DNA of 64,000 nucleotides from Streptomyces orinoci (GTDB lineage: Bacteria; Actinomycetota; Actinomycetes; Streptomycetales; Streptomycetaceae). The notes below the pieces were generated by a model. The model made no database searches, had not been told where the DNA came from, and saw only the letters and a program-made list of their open reading frames with translations. How positions within the stretch are numbered: position 1 is the first letter of the stretch; each line of letters begins with the position of its first letter. The translations under genes were made by a program, and so were the position numbers. Location: NCBI RefSeq assembly GCF_003121295.1, contig NZ_PHNC01000006.1:1-64000 (forward strand), in the 5' to 3' direction. Shown here piece by piece: positions 25,046-33,311 of this stretch.

Positions 25046-25184
25046 GCGTCCAGAGATCGAGGCGGCGGAACCAACATGGTGCTCTGTCCCCTGAGCTACG
25101 CCGGCCTGTGTGCCGGCGGCGGGATTCGAACCCGCGACCTCCCGATTACGAGTCGAAGTAGGTCCTGCCTTCGCACCTGGACGC
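25046..25184 (-). ncRNA. Y RNA 2 with permuted tRNA-like module
   Basis: 139 nt on the reverse strand. The outer stem GCGTCCAG (25177-25184) pairs perfectly with CTGGACGC (25046-25053). The 5' internal loop GTGCGAA is followed by the inner stem GGCAGGACC with GGTTCCGCC (one mismatch, one wobble), then TACTTC. The module reads T-arm (GCGGGTTCGAATCCCGC), acceptor-like GCCGGC-ACACAG-GCCGGC hairpin, then D-arm (TAGCTCAGGGGACAGAGCA). The order is permuted relative to a tRNA, so it is not a tRNA gene. Its 5' end coincides with the start predicted from the promoter just upstream. Confidence 0.88.
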
Positions 25185-25189
25185 GGATC

Positions 25190-25220
25190 ACTCTAGGAGG
25201 GCGGGCGGGCGGACCGCCAA
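25190..25220 (-). promoter_or_regulatory. Probable promoter of the Y RNA-rsr unit
   Basis: On the reverse strand TTGGCG (25215-25220) and TAGAGT (25190-25195) are separated by 19 nt and resemble -35 and -10 hexamers of the major vegetative sigma factor. The predicted start falls close to 25184, exactly where the first Y RNA stem begins, which supports the call. Confidence 0.5.
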
Positions 25221-25266
25221 GGGTTTTTCCGTACACGGGTTTTCCGTGCAGGGGTTCTTCCGTCGG
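25221..25266. repeat. Three short direct repeats upstream of the Y RNA promoter
   Basis: GGGTTTTTCCGT, GGGTTTTCCGT and GGGGTTCTTCCGT follow one another at about 15-bp intervals, immediately upstream of the -35 element on the reverse strand. They could bind an activator or be a simple tandem duplication. Confidence 0.45.
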
Positions 25267-25293
25267 CCGGCCGGCCCCTGACCGACGGCACGG

Positions 25294-25315
25294 GGCCGCC
25301 TCAAGGGAGGCGGCC
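25294..25315 (-). terminator. Terminator after the TerD-family gene
   Basis: GGCCGCCTC (25294-25302) pairs perfectly with GAGGCGGCC (25307-25315) over the loop AAGG. It lies 39 nt past the TerD-family stop on the reverse strand and separates that gene from the Y RNA cluster. Confidence 0.6.
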
Positions 25316-25353
25316 GCCGAGGCACCCCGCCCAGAAACCGTCAGACACCGCGC

Positions 25354-26454
25354 CTAGTCATCGCTCAGCGCCTCATCCAGCAGGGCACCGCCCACCAGAC
25401 CGGCCGCACCGGCGCCGAGGAGCGCCCCCGTCCCGAACCGGCGTCCCTGCTGGCCCTGTTGGCCCGGCCCCACGCCGGGCTGCTGCGGATAGCCCTGCTG
25501 CACCGGCGGCTGGTGATTCGCCGGAGGGGCGTAGAAGGGCGGCGTGGTGGTCCGGACCCGCTGCGCACAGCTGGGGCATGCCTCGACCGGCCGGGAGACG
25601 CCCCACTGCGGTGACCACACCGCCGAGTCGGTGCCCGGCCCATGGCTGGGGTCGAAGAAGCAGCCGGCGGGCGCATTCACCGGTGCCTGCTGGGGCGGAT
25701 ACGGCGCGGGGGCGCCCGGCATCATGGGCGCGGCGGCGAGCGTGGGCGCGGACGCGATCGCGGGAGCGGATGCCAGGGTGGGGGCGTGCCCTGCCGGGGC
25801 CTGCGCCGGAGATACGGGCGCGGCAGGCGCGGACCGAACGGTGGGCGCGGACGGAGCTGTGGGCGCCGGTGCCGCGGGCGTGCTCTCCCGCAGAACGTCA
25901 ACACCGTAATCGGTGGCTATGCCGGCGAGCCCGGAGGCGTATCCCTGGCCGATCGCCCGGAACTTCCACTCGGCACCATGGCGGTAGAGCTCACCGAAAA
26001 CCATCGCGGTCTCGGCGGCCGCGGCGTCCTTGAGGTCGAAGCGGGCCAGCTCGGTGCCGCCGTGCTGGTCGATCACCCGGATATGCGCTCCGGCGAGCTG
26101 TCCGAAGTTCTGCCCGCGCTGAGCGGCCTCGTAGATGGAGACCGGGAAGACGATCCGTGCCACCTCGGCGGGCACCCGGGTGAGATCGACCTGTATCTGC
26201 TCATTGTCCCCACCGGTACCGCCGGTTCCGGTGTGCACCACCGAACCATCGGGGCTGCGGAGGTTGTTGAAGAACACGAAGTGCTGATCGGAGAGCACCT
26301 TGCCACTCGCATCGCAGAGCAATGCGCTGGCGTCGAGATCGAAGCCGGCGCCCCCGGCCCCAACCTGCCATCCCAGCCCGACCGTCACGGCGGTCAGACC
26401 ATGCGCCTGCTTCGACAGCGACACATTGCCGCCCTTGGGTAGGGCCACGCCCAT
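25354..26454 (-). CDS. TerD-family protein with long Pro/Ala linker and Cys-containing tail
   Basis: 366 residues. Residues 1 to about 190 are a TerD domain: MGVALPKGGNVSLSKQAHGL, GFDLDASALLCDASGKVLSD, FFNNLRSPDGSVVHTGTG, GDNEQIQVDLTRVP and AELARFDL-like strands, with the acidic pairs that bind calcium. A linker of about 80 residues follows, rich in APT and SAP repeats. The tail contains CFFDPSHGPG and CPSCAQRV, a possible zinc site, and ends with a Gly/Ala-rich segment and DEALSDD. TerD proteins are linked to tellurite and stress responses and to membrane-associated metal-sensing complexes. AGGAGG sits 6 nt before the ATG. Confidence 0.9.
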   Translation of the reverse strand: MGVALPKGGNVSLSKQAHGLTAVTVGLGWQVGAGGAGFDLDASALLCDASGKVLSDQHFVFFNNLRSPDGSVVHTGTGGTGGDNEQIQVDLTRVPAEVARIVFPVSIYEAAQRGQNFGQLAGAHIRVIDQHGGTELARFDLKDAAAAETAMVFGELYRHGAEWKFRAIGQGYASGLAGIATDYGVDVLRESTPAAPAPTAPSAPTVRSAPAAPVSPAQAPAGHAPTLASAPAIASAPTLAAAPMMPGAPAPYPPQQAPVNAPAGCFFDPSHGPGTDSAVWSPQWGVSRPVEACPSCAQRVRTTTPPFYAPPANHQPPVQQGYPQQPGVGPGQQGQQGRRFGTGALLGAGAAGLVGGALLDEALSDD

Positions 26455-26708
26455 CGACGTCCTCCTGAACTCACGCGTTTTCACTGCTGCACTGCGAGAA
26501 CGTGGCCCGGAGGCCGACAGTTCCCGGCTTGCGCACGAGAACGAGGAGGGAATGCGCGGAGCTTCGGTTGCTCGCAACGGCGGGCTACCCGAACTCGCCA
26601 CGGCGGGCTTACCCGAAAGGGTGAATCAGCCCGGATCCGTCCACAGCGGCCCGGACGCGCCGCTTTCCTGGTTCCGTTGACGAGGCGACGCGCGCTGGGG
26701 GGAGCCGC

Positions 26709-27842
26709 TTGGACCGCCGCACATTTCAGAGCCGTTTACTCGCACTGGGCGGCCTGACCATGGCCGGATCACTATGGGGGGTGCCTCGGGGAGCGGCAGC
26801 AGGTCGGGAGCCTACGCAAGTGCCCTGCCGGCGGCCGGTGGTGGAGTACCAGCTGCCATTGGCCGAAGAGACACATGAGATCGTCAAACTGCCCGGCGCA
26901 CCAATGGTGTTGGTGTCCCAGATGTCCAATAGCCGTCTGGTGAAGCTGCGTCTGGATCCGCGCACCGAGCGGGTAACGGGCATCAAGGACTTTCCCCTTG
27001 GCCCGCCGGACGCCCACTTGCATGGGCTGGCGGTGTCCGCACGGCACCCCGGAAGGATCTGGGCCACCCACGAGGGCGGGAACCGGCTGCTCCTGGTGGA
27101 CCCGCGGGCGGATGCGCTGGACGCCGCACCCCGGGTGGAAAGGGAGTTGGCCATTCCAGGGGGTGGCCAAGGGCCGCACTATGTCGCCGAGCACGGCGAC
27201 ACGTTGTGGGTGACCCTGAAGGGCAGCAACCAGGTTCTGGCCCTGGACCAGTCGCGTCCGGCGCGTCATCGCCTCTTCGAGGCGAAGCCCCAGCCCATCT
27301 TCGCGGCGCGGCATCCGGTCAGCGGGGACTTCTACATCAGCCAGGACAGTGCCAGTTCCCTGCTCCGGATCGACCCGGGGAGCGGGCGTACCTGGCAACT
27401 GCCGATCCCGGCGGAGCGGGGCAGCACGCCGGTCGGGCTGGTCAGCGGACCCGGCGGCGTCTGGGTGGTGCTGCTCGGCACATCCCGCGCGGGGAGCGGC
27501 ACCTTCGGCCGCATCGACGGGGACGGACGCATCACCTGGTACCGGCTGCGTGATCCGCGGGGGCATTCGGCGGGGCTGCTGCATCTGGCCTTCGGCCGGC
27601 CGGGGGCGGCACCCGGCCTCTGGCTGCTGGGGTCGTCGATCGTCGCCGACCGGGCACGGGATCTCATCGTCCGGGTGCGGTTCGACCCTTCGTGGACAAG
27701 AGTCCTCGGCGAGGAGTACGCGATGCTCCCCACCCAGCACTGCAAGGCGCACCGGCTGCTGCCGCTGCGGCGTGGCGTATTCGCCACCGAGCTCACGACC
27801 GCCAGGGTGGCACGGCTGAGCGTTCCGGAGGTGTGCCGCTGA
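26709..27842 (+). CDS. Tat-exported Vgb-like beta-propeller, TTA codon
   Basis: 377 residues from a TTG start, with GGGGGAG five bases before it. The N-terminus MDRRTFQSRLLALGGLTMAG is a twin-arginine signal peptide. The mature part has repeated blades such as PDAHLHGLAVSARHPGRIWA, LWVTLKGSNQVLALD, SGDFYISQDSASSLLRID and GVWVVLLGTS, in the style of virginiamycin B lyase and related NHL/SMP-30 propellers. The catalytic residues of Vgb cannot be confirmed by eye. Leu10 is TTA (26736-26738), inside the signal peptide, so export should depend on bldA. Confidence 0.8.
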   Translation: MDRRTFQSRLLALGGLTMAGSLWGVPRGAAAGREPTQVPCRRPVVEYQLPLAEETHEIVKLPGAPMVLVSQMSNSRLVKLRLDPRTERVTGIKDFPLGPPDAHLHGLAVSARHPGRIWATHEGGNRLLLVDPRADALDAAPRVERELAIPGGGQGPHYVAEHGDTLWVTLKGSNQVLALDQSRPARHRLFEAKPQPIFAARHPVSGDFYISQDSASSLLRIDPGSGRTWQLPIPAERGSTPVGLVSGPGGVWVVLLGTSRAGSGTFGRIDGDGRITWYRLRDPRGHSAGLLHLAFGRPGAAPGLWLLGSSIVADRARDLIVRVRFDPSWTRVLGEEYAMLPTQHCKAHRLLPLRRGVFATELTTARVARLSVPEVCR

Positions 27843-28569
27843 CGCCGCGATTGCCCGCTCCCCAGCCGTCCCCGTCCCGATGGAGGCGGTCGGGGTGGAG
27901 CCGCGCTCGTCGGCCGTGCCGGATTTCTGCCGGACCCATCGTTCACCGGCCGCTGGTTGACTCACCGCACGGTCGCCCCCACGCACGCGGCCCGGCGTGT
28001 GGTGGAGCGGGCGGGAGTGGCCTCACTTCCCCAACGCCATGAGGGCACCTACCTGTTGAGCGTGGCGCCCCTGCCGCCCGGCTGACGGACACCATGGAGA
28101 GCGCACGCGCCTGATGCGACAGCGGGCCGCCTGAAAAGGGCGAGCGTGTGGCTCAACCCGAACTCGGTCGTAGAAGCCATGTCGCCAGGCTCCGAGCCGG
28201 CCCGGAAAGACGGCCGCCAAGGCTCGCCCGTCGGCGGAGGTTGCGGAACCGGGGCGATATTGGGAGATCCGAGTACCCCAAGCCCCTCCCGTGTCTCAAC
28301 TCGGTAACCGCAACTTCGAAGTGGCTGCAGCAGGTCAGCCGTACGTGTCCTGTACCTGTGGTGGCGGCCGCTGGAGTGACCCTTTCCAGCCAGTGCGGCA
28401 GGCCCCGTAGACCAACAGTGCTGCCAGGGATGCTCGCTCGCCGGTCGGCACCTCACCCGGTCATGCCCCTTTGACGGTGAAGCCGTACTCCACATAAGTG
28501 CTTGTCCAGGAAAGCGGAACGACCCTTACTGGATGCGGCCCCGACGTATCGCACAACCGACGGCGACGG
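27843..28569. other. Gene-poor stretch with an unidentified C-terminal remnant
   Basis: No complete gene is supportable. On the forward strand about 27954-28085 reads LTHRTVAPTHAARRVVERAG then VASLPQRHEGTYLLSVAPLP and a stop; this looks like the C-terminus of a protein whose start is lost, but no family is recognised. The rest has no convincing codon bias in any frame. Confidence 0.35.
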
Positions 28570-28758
28570 TCAGCCCGCCGCCCGTCTGGCATCGATCGTC
28601 CCCCCGATGACCAGCAGGACGGCGGGCAGGACGATCAGCAGGAAGGCCATGGTCCAGCCCATCCTCTTCGTCGTCCGGCGCGCGACCTTCCTGCACAACA
28701 CGATCACCAACCACAGGTAGAGGAAAGCGCCGAGGAAGGCCATGTACAGGAAACCCAC
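28570..28758 (-). CDS. Small two-helix membrane protein
   Basis: 62 residues from a GTG with AAGGAG eight nt upstream. Two hydrophobic segments (about residues 2-20, FLYMAFLGAFLYLWLVIVLC, and about 34-53, MAFLLIVLPAVLLVIGG) flank a basic loop RKVARRTTKR. No family is recognised. It lies downstream of the terminator of the large secreted gene, so it probably has its own promoter. Confidence 0.6.
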   Translation of the reverse strand: MGFLYMAFLGAFLYLWLVIVLCRKVARRTTKRMGWTMAFLLIVLPAVLLVIGGTIDARRAAG

Positions 28759-28779
28759 GAGGAATTCTCCTTGTGAACG

Positions 28780-28826
28780 AAAAAAGGGGGAGGGAGGCTG
28801 GCCCATGCGGTCCGGTCCCCCTCCCC
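28780..28826 (-). terminator. T-tract terminator after the golvesin-type gene
   Basis: On the reverse strand GGGGAGGG (28819-28826) pairs with CCCTCCCC (28787-28794), followed by a run of six T (28780-28785). This is a classical Rho-independent terminator, rare in such high-G+C DNA. Confidence 0.65.
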
Positions 28827-28862
28827 TCGGCGTGATGCTAAATCACCTGCCGCGCCTCCCGG

Positions 28863-31800
28863 CTACCGGGTGAGGTTGACATCGAACTCCTTTTCCGGCT
28901 CGTCGCAGTGCACCACCTTGCCGGGCCGGTTCCCGGGCCCGTCACCGAAGATCGGAACCGGTGCGTTCACGCCCCACGGGTTGCCTCCGTTGCCCCGCGT
29001 GCCCACACCGCACCAGGCGTAGGCATTGCCATTGGGCGCGGTGCCGGGGAAGTTGGAGAAGTTCTTCCAGTCCCCGCCGCTGATCCGCTGGCTGGACGGA
29101 TAGCCGAGGTTGTCCGTCATGCGGTCGTCGACGTACAGGTAGAGGTCGGGCATGTAGGACTGGTAGACGATGCCGTTGGACGGGTGCGCGTCGTCGTTCT
29201 CCAGGTAGTGCGTCGGCTTGATGGACCCGTCGGCGCAGAAGGCGGCGGCGATGTCCTGCCAGATGGGCGGCGCGTTGCCGATCATGGAGCCCCACATGCT
29301 GTTGTTCCAGGAGCCGCTGTTCTTGAAGAACATCGAGTAGACGTCCCCGGCGAACCGCCGCACCGCAGAGTTCGTTTCCGTGTTGGACTTGACCGCGTCC
29401 GCCCACGCCTTGACATTGTCGTTGATCGACTGGTGCCCGAGCATGGCCCGGTAGCCGTGCACACCGCCGCCGATGGCGCGGAAGTCCACGCACTGCTTGG
29501 CGTCGTCGAGACGCGCGGCACGGAAGTGCGGGAAGTACGCCTGACCCGGGGTATCCCCGTCCTCATAGGGGTGGGAGATCTTGAAGTCGCCGTACTCCAG
29601 CGCGTCCTGTGTGCTGTAGTCGATGTCCGGCGCGGGAATGCCGTAGTCCGCCTCGATCGCCTTCATGATCTTGGTGACGAAGTAGGGCAGGTGGGCGTTG
29701 CCGACCCGGGCGCGGTAGTCCGACCCCACGCTGCCGTCGACGATCTTCCCATCCTCGCCGACCACGAAGGTTACGCTCACATCGGACTTGATCTTGTAGC
29801 TGTTCGGGTCCTTGTACGCTTCGGAAGCCGGCTTGGACGGGTCGGGACGCTCGTTGGCCATGGCCATCCACCTCGGGATCGACATCGCCGGGGCGGAGCC
29901 GTCGGCGTTCGGCTTCCAGCCGCCCGCCTTGATGTCCTTCGCCCACTGCTCGGCCGCGTCATAGGTCTTCTGGCCCGTGCACTCGCTCACAGCCTTGGCG
30001 TCATTGCACCGCGCCTGGTATGTCAGACCAAATGCCTCGACTCCATTGCCGTTGTTGTCCCACAGCTGGGCCCGCTCCGCAAGCCCCAAACCCCAGTCGT
30101 AGAGCGACTTCATCGACCGCACAGGGGTTTCGAGCTGATTCACCGGCCAGTTCGAGTTCAGCTCCTGGTTCGGGTCGAAGACCGCGGCGGCGGTCAGCGA
30201 CCGCTGGACGAACTTGCCCTTGATCGGCTTGAACGCCACGGAGTTCCAGGCGATGTCCTGGTCGGCGGTGCCGTCCTTCGTATAGTTCGTCAGCTTCACC
30301 TTGGGCGTGGAGCTGAACTTGTAGGCACCGAGCGGCACCCACTTGCCATTGTTCGCGTCCTGGTCCACGACCCGCTCGTACGGACCGCCGACGGCTCCGT
30401 CGATGACGTACTTGGCGCGCCGGGTCTGCGCCCCGGTGTCGGGGATGTACGCATAGACCGCGGCGAGGTCGTAGGACTTGCCCGCCGTCCACTCGCCCTC
30501 GAGCGTCATCCGGTTGCCGTCGCCGCCGAGGTGGTCGTCGTTACGGGTGTGGGTGTACCAGAAGTGGCCTCCGTGGCCGCCACCGACCGAATGCAGATCG
30601 GCCTTCGCCTCGTAGTGCTTGTCCCAGTCGGGGTAGAAGGTGAACTCGAACTTGCCTGTGGACGACGCCTTCCCGCACTCCGACCAGGTCTCCGTGCCAG
30701 CCGGGATCGAGGCGACGACGTCGGCGCCGTCCGGAGCGCCACCGCACGCCGGCTGGCCGTTCTTCAGCCGGTAGCCGCGGCCGGGCTCGGCGCGGAGCGT
30801 CTTGTACTTGATGCTCTCGTTGCCGCACGAGTCCTTGCAGTCCGGCTTCCAGGTGACGTTGTCCTGGGTCCACCAGAACTGCCGATAGCACGCCTCGTTG
30901 GGGCAGTCGATCGGCTTGCCGGCGTTGCAGCCGTTGTTGCTGTTGCAGAAGGTGTCCAGCGGCGGGCTGACGCGGGAGCGGCTCTCGGGAGTGAGCCACC
31001 AGGCGGGCATGAAGCCCGCGGTGGCGTAGCCGGACTCACCCTTCCACCCCTGCTTGCCGTCCGTGTCGTAGGAGAAACCGGTGTCGATGGACCAGGCGGC
31101 CCAACCCATCACCTTCTCCTCGTACGGCCAGAACTGCGGGTGCGCCGCGTCGGCGATGTGTTCCCTGCCCAGGGAAGTGTCCATGAACGGGTGGTCCCAG
31201 GCGCCCTCCTTGTACATGGGATTCGCCGGGTTGTTGTACCAGCCCAGGCCCCAGTGCCCGCCGTTCTTGCCGGCCTCGGACCTGGGGTTGAAACCGAGGT
31301 TGTAGTTCCAGACGGCGGTGAACCAGTTCTCCACGCGGGACGGGTCGTCGTTGTTGACCGTGATCCGCTGCCCGTCCGTGTGGACCTCGTTCCACTTGTC
31401 GGCGAGGATCTTCATGGAGGCGGCGACGTTGGTGGCGTAGTCGATCGCGATGATCTCCTGGAGCTTCGGGTCGAGGCTCGTCTCGAGCTTCTGGCCCGTC
31501 ACCTTGTCCGTCTTCTCATGCCCCTTCAGACGCATGCCGTCCGTGACCTGGCCGACGCCGTAACCGCAGTCGGATTTATCCCAGTTGATGCGCCAGTAGC
31601 CGAGCAGGGTGTCCTTGGTGCTATGGCCGTAGTAGCCGTCCACAGCGGCCAGCGGGTTGCCCATCTGACCCGGGATCGAACCGGACTCGGCCTGCCACAG
31701 GTTGGACTCCTGGGCCAGGATGCCGAGGAGGACGTTGGCGGGGATCTGCCCGCCACCGTTCAGCGAGGGGCGGGGGAACAACCCCTGCGGATCGACCGTC

Positions 31801-33311
31801 CCCAGCCCGGCCTGGTCGCGGTAGCCGCCCTGGCGGAGCCAGTTGCCGCGCAGCTGCCCGCGCACGGCCATGTCCACTGCCCACTCGACCTGGTTCGGCG
31901 TCGGCTGCAACGCCTGAACGCTCATGTCGTTGCGGGAGACCGAGCACCAGCGGTCGGTGTCGGTCGGATCGTGCGAGACGGGCGCGTCGACGGGCCCGCC
32001 CGCCTTCACCGAGGCGGGCATCAGCGTACGCGGCTTGGTGCCGCCGGTCAGCGCGGGCGAGAGACCCGCCTTGAGACGCGGCTGCGCCGAGGTCACCCGC
32101 TGCTCGACCTTGTCCCCCGTCGTCGTGACGGTCGAGGTGACGGTCAGAGTGGTGTCGGCGTCCGCCGCCCCGGGAGCCTTCCCGGAACGGGCACGCACGC
32201 CTGCCTCCGGCTCGTCCGCCTTGACAAAGCCCTTCCCGCCGCCCTTGATGCGGGTCAGTCCGGCGCGGACGCCGGGGGTGAGCACAGGGTCGACGGCGAG
32301 GCGGCCGAGGGAGGAGACGTCGGTGTCGGCCGGCGCGTCGATCCTGGTGATCCCGCTCCCCTCCACCTTGACGTCCTTGGGATGGCCGGTGAGGAAGGTG
32401 CGGCCCTGCGCACCGGTTACGAGGTCGAGGTCACCGAGTGCACCGGTGGCTACTGTGCGCGGTGCGCCATGTCCGGTGTACACCTTTGCCTGCGCGGTCT
32501 TCGTGCCCTTGCGGTCCACGAAGCCGATCCGGCCGTCGGCCATGGGACGGATGTCGAAGGGAACGCTGTCGCCCTTGGCGAGCCGGCGGGTCTTCCCCTC
32601 ACCGTCGATCCGGACGAGGTCGCCGCCGAGGCCTGCGACGACCCCGTCCTTCGCCGGAGCTGCCGACGACACCTGCCCGCGCAGCTCACCCGTCTTCATG
32701 ACCGTCCTGCCGGACGTGTCCACGGTGATCACCCGCGACTTCGTCTGCGACGCGTCGTTCATGTCGCGGTACTGGGTGAAGGCGGCGGTGTGCGTGGTGG
32801 TGTTGCAGGTGGGGTCGAAATAGGCGAGCGTGGCCGTGAACGGCAGCTTCGTCACCGTACCCGTCGTGGTGTTCACGATCGCCGTGAACGCGCCGCCCTG
32901 CATCAGGTCGGGCTTGTTGGTGAACGCACGCGGGGCGTACACGGCGGCGACGTGCGAGTCGTCCATGACGCACTGGTTGCCGATCCATGTATCGGCCGGC
33001 ATCCCCGGCTCATTGAGGACGGCGGCGGTCTTCCACGCGTAGGCCTGGCCCGATTCCGCGGCGAGGATCCGCAGGCCGGCGGAGTCCGCCGCGGCGGTGA
33101 CGGCCTGGTCCTTCGACGTTTGCCAGTTCTTCCCGAGGTGCTTGTCAGGATCGGCGACCTGCCCCGAACCGGCCGGTTCCACAGTTGACTTGGGCCTGCC
33201 CGGCGGGGCGTCCGGTATGGCGTGCGCCGCGGTGCCCTGTATCAGCCCGGTCAGGACAGCGGCGGCCACAAGCCCCGCGATCCCGGTGCGGGCCGGTCTT
33301 AATGTTTTCAA
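28863..33311 (-). CDS. Large secreted golvesin/lytic-transglycosylase-like protein with TTA at codon 4
   Basis: 1482 residues from a TTG at 33311 (the start is inferred). A Sec signal peptide follows (ARTGIAGLVAAAVLTGLIQG, cleavage about residue 32). Residues 60-430 are beta-rich and propeller-like. About 520-600 reads VLLGILAQESNLWQAE and GYGVGQVTDGM, resembling the catalytic Glu and GxGxxQ region of SLT/goose-type transglycosylases. About 785-830 is Cys-rich. About 890-1030 is a golvesin C-terminal-like domain (HGGHFWYTHTRNDD, KYVIDGAVGGPY, AWNSVAFKPI). The last 450 residues are unassigned. The fourth codon is TTA, implying bldA control and a developmental or mycelial cell-surface role. Confidence 0.82.
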   Translation of the reverse strand: MKTLRPARTGIAGLVAAAVLTGLIQGTAAHAIPDAPPGRPKSTVEPAGSGQVADPDKHLGKNWQTSKDQAVTAAADSAGLRILAAESGQAYAWKTAAVLNEPGMPADTWIGNQCVMDDSHVAAVYAPRAFTNKPDLMQGGAFTAIVNTTTGTVTKLPFTATLAYFDPTCNTTTHTAAFTQYRDMNDASQTKSRVITVDTSGRTVMKTGELRGQVSSAAPAKDGVVAGLGGDLVRIDGEGKTRRLAKGDSVPFDIRPMADGRIGFVDRKGTKTAQAKVYTGHGAPRTVATGALGDLDLVTGAQGRTFLTGHPKDVKVEGSGITRIDAPADTDVSSLGRLAVDPVLTPGVRAGLTRIKGGGKGFVKADEPEAGVRARSGKAPGAADADTTLTVTSTVTTTGDKVEQRVTSAQPRLKAGLSPALTGGTKPRTLMPASVKAGGPVDAPVSHDPTDTDRWCSVSRNDMSVQALQPTPNQVEWAVDMAVRGQLRGNWLRQGGYRDQAGLGTVDPQGLFPRPSLNGGGQIPANVLLGILAQESNLWQAESGSIPGQMGNPLAAVDGYYGHSTKDTLLGYWRINWDKSDCGYGVGQVTDGMRLKGHEKTDKVTGQKLETSLDPKLQEIIAIDYATNVAASMKILADKWNEVHTDGQRITVNNDDPSRVENWFTAVWNYNLGFNPRSEAGKNGGHWGLGWYNNPANPMYKEGAWDHPFMDTSLGREHIADAAHPQFWPYEEKVMGWAAWSIDTGFSYDTDGKQGWKGESGYATAGFMPAWWLTPESRSRVSPPLDTFCNSNNGCNAGKPIDCPNEACYRQFWWTQDNVTWKPDCKDSCGNESIKYKTLRAEPGRGYRLKNGQPACGGAPDGADVVASIPAGTETWSECGKASSTGKFEFTFYPDWDKHYEAKADLHSVGGGHGGHFWYTHTRNDDHLGGDGNRMTLEGEWTAGKSYDLAAVYAYIPDTGAQTRRAKYVIDGAVGGPYERVVDQDANNGKWVPLGAYKFSSTPKVKLTNYTKDGTADQDIAWNSVAFKPIKGKFVQRSLTAAAVFDPNQELNSNWPVNQLETPVRSMKSLYDWGLGLAERAQLWDNNGNGVEAFGLTYQARCNDAKAVSECTGQKTYDAAEQWAKDIKAGGWKPNADGSAPAMSIPRWMAMANERPDPSKPASEAYKDPNSYKIKSDVSVTFVVGEDGKIVDGSVGSDYRARVGNAHLPYFVTKIMKAIEADYGIPAPDIDYSTQDALEYGDFKISHPYEDGDTPGQAYFPHFRAARLDDAKQCVDFRAIGGGVHGYRAMLGHQSINDNVKAWADAVKSNTETNSAVRRFAGDVYSMFFKNSGSWNNSMWGSMIGNAPPIWQDIAAAFCADGSIKPTHYLENDDAHPSNGIVYQSYMPDLYLYVDDRMTDNLGYPSSQRISGGDWKNFSNFPGTAPNGNAYAWCGVGTRGNGGNPWGVNAPVPIFGDGPGNRPGKVVHCDEPEKEFDVNLTR

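Noticed and set aside
24880..25160. Two tRNA genes, suggested by TTCGAAT T-loops and GCTCAG D-arms
   Set aside because: On the strand that carries them the T-arm precedes the D-arm, and a D-arm of one with the T-arm of the next would span about 200 nt. The pieces fit permuted modules inside Y RNAs, not canonical tRNAs.
28908..33188. A 1426-codon forward frame opposite the golvesin-type gene
   Set aside because: Low-complexity Val/Arg/Gly composition typical of an antisense frame in high-G+C DNA; the reverse strand has a signal peptide and real domains.
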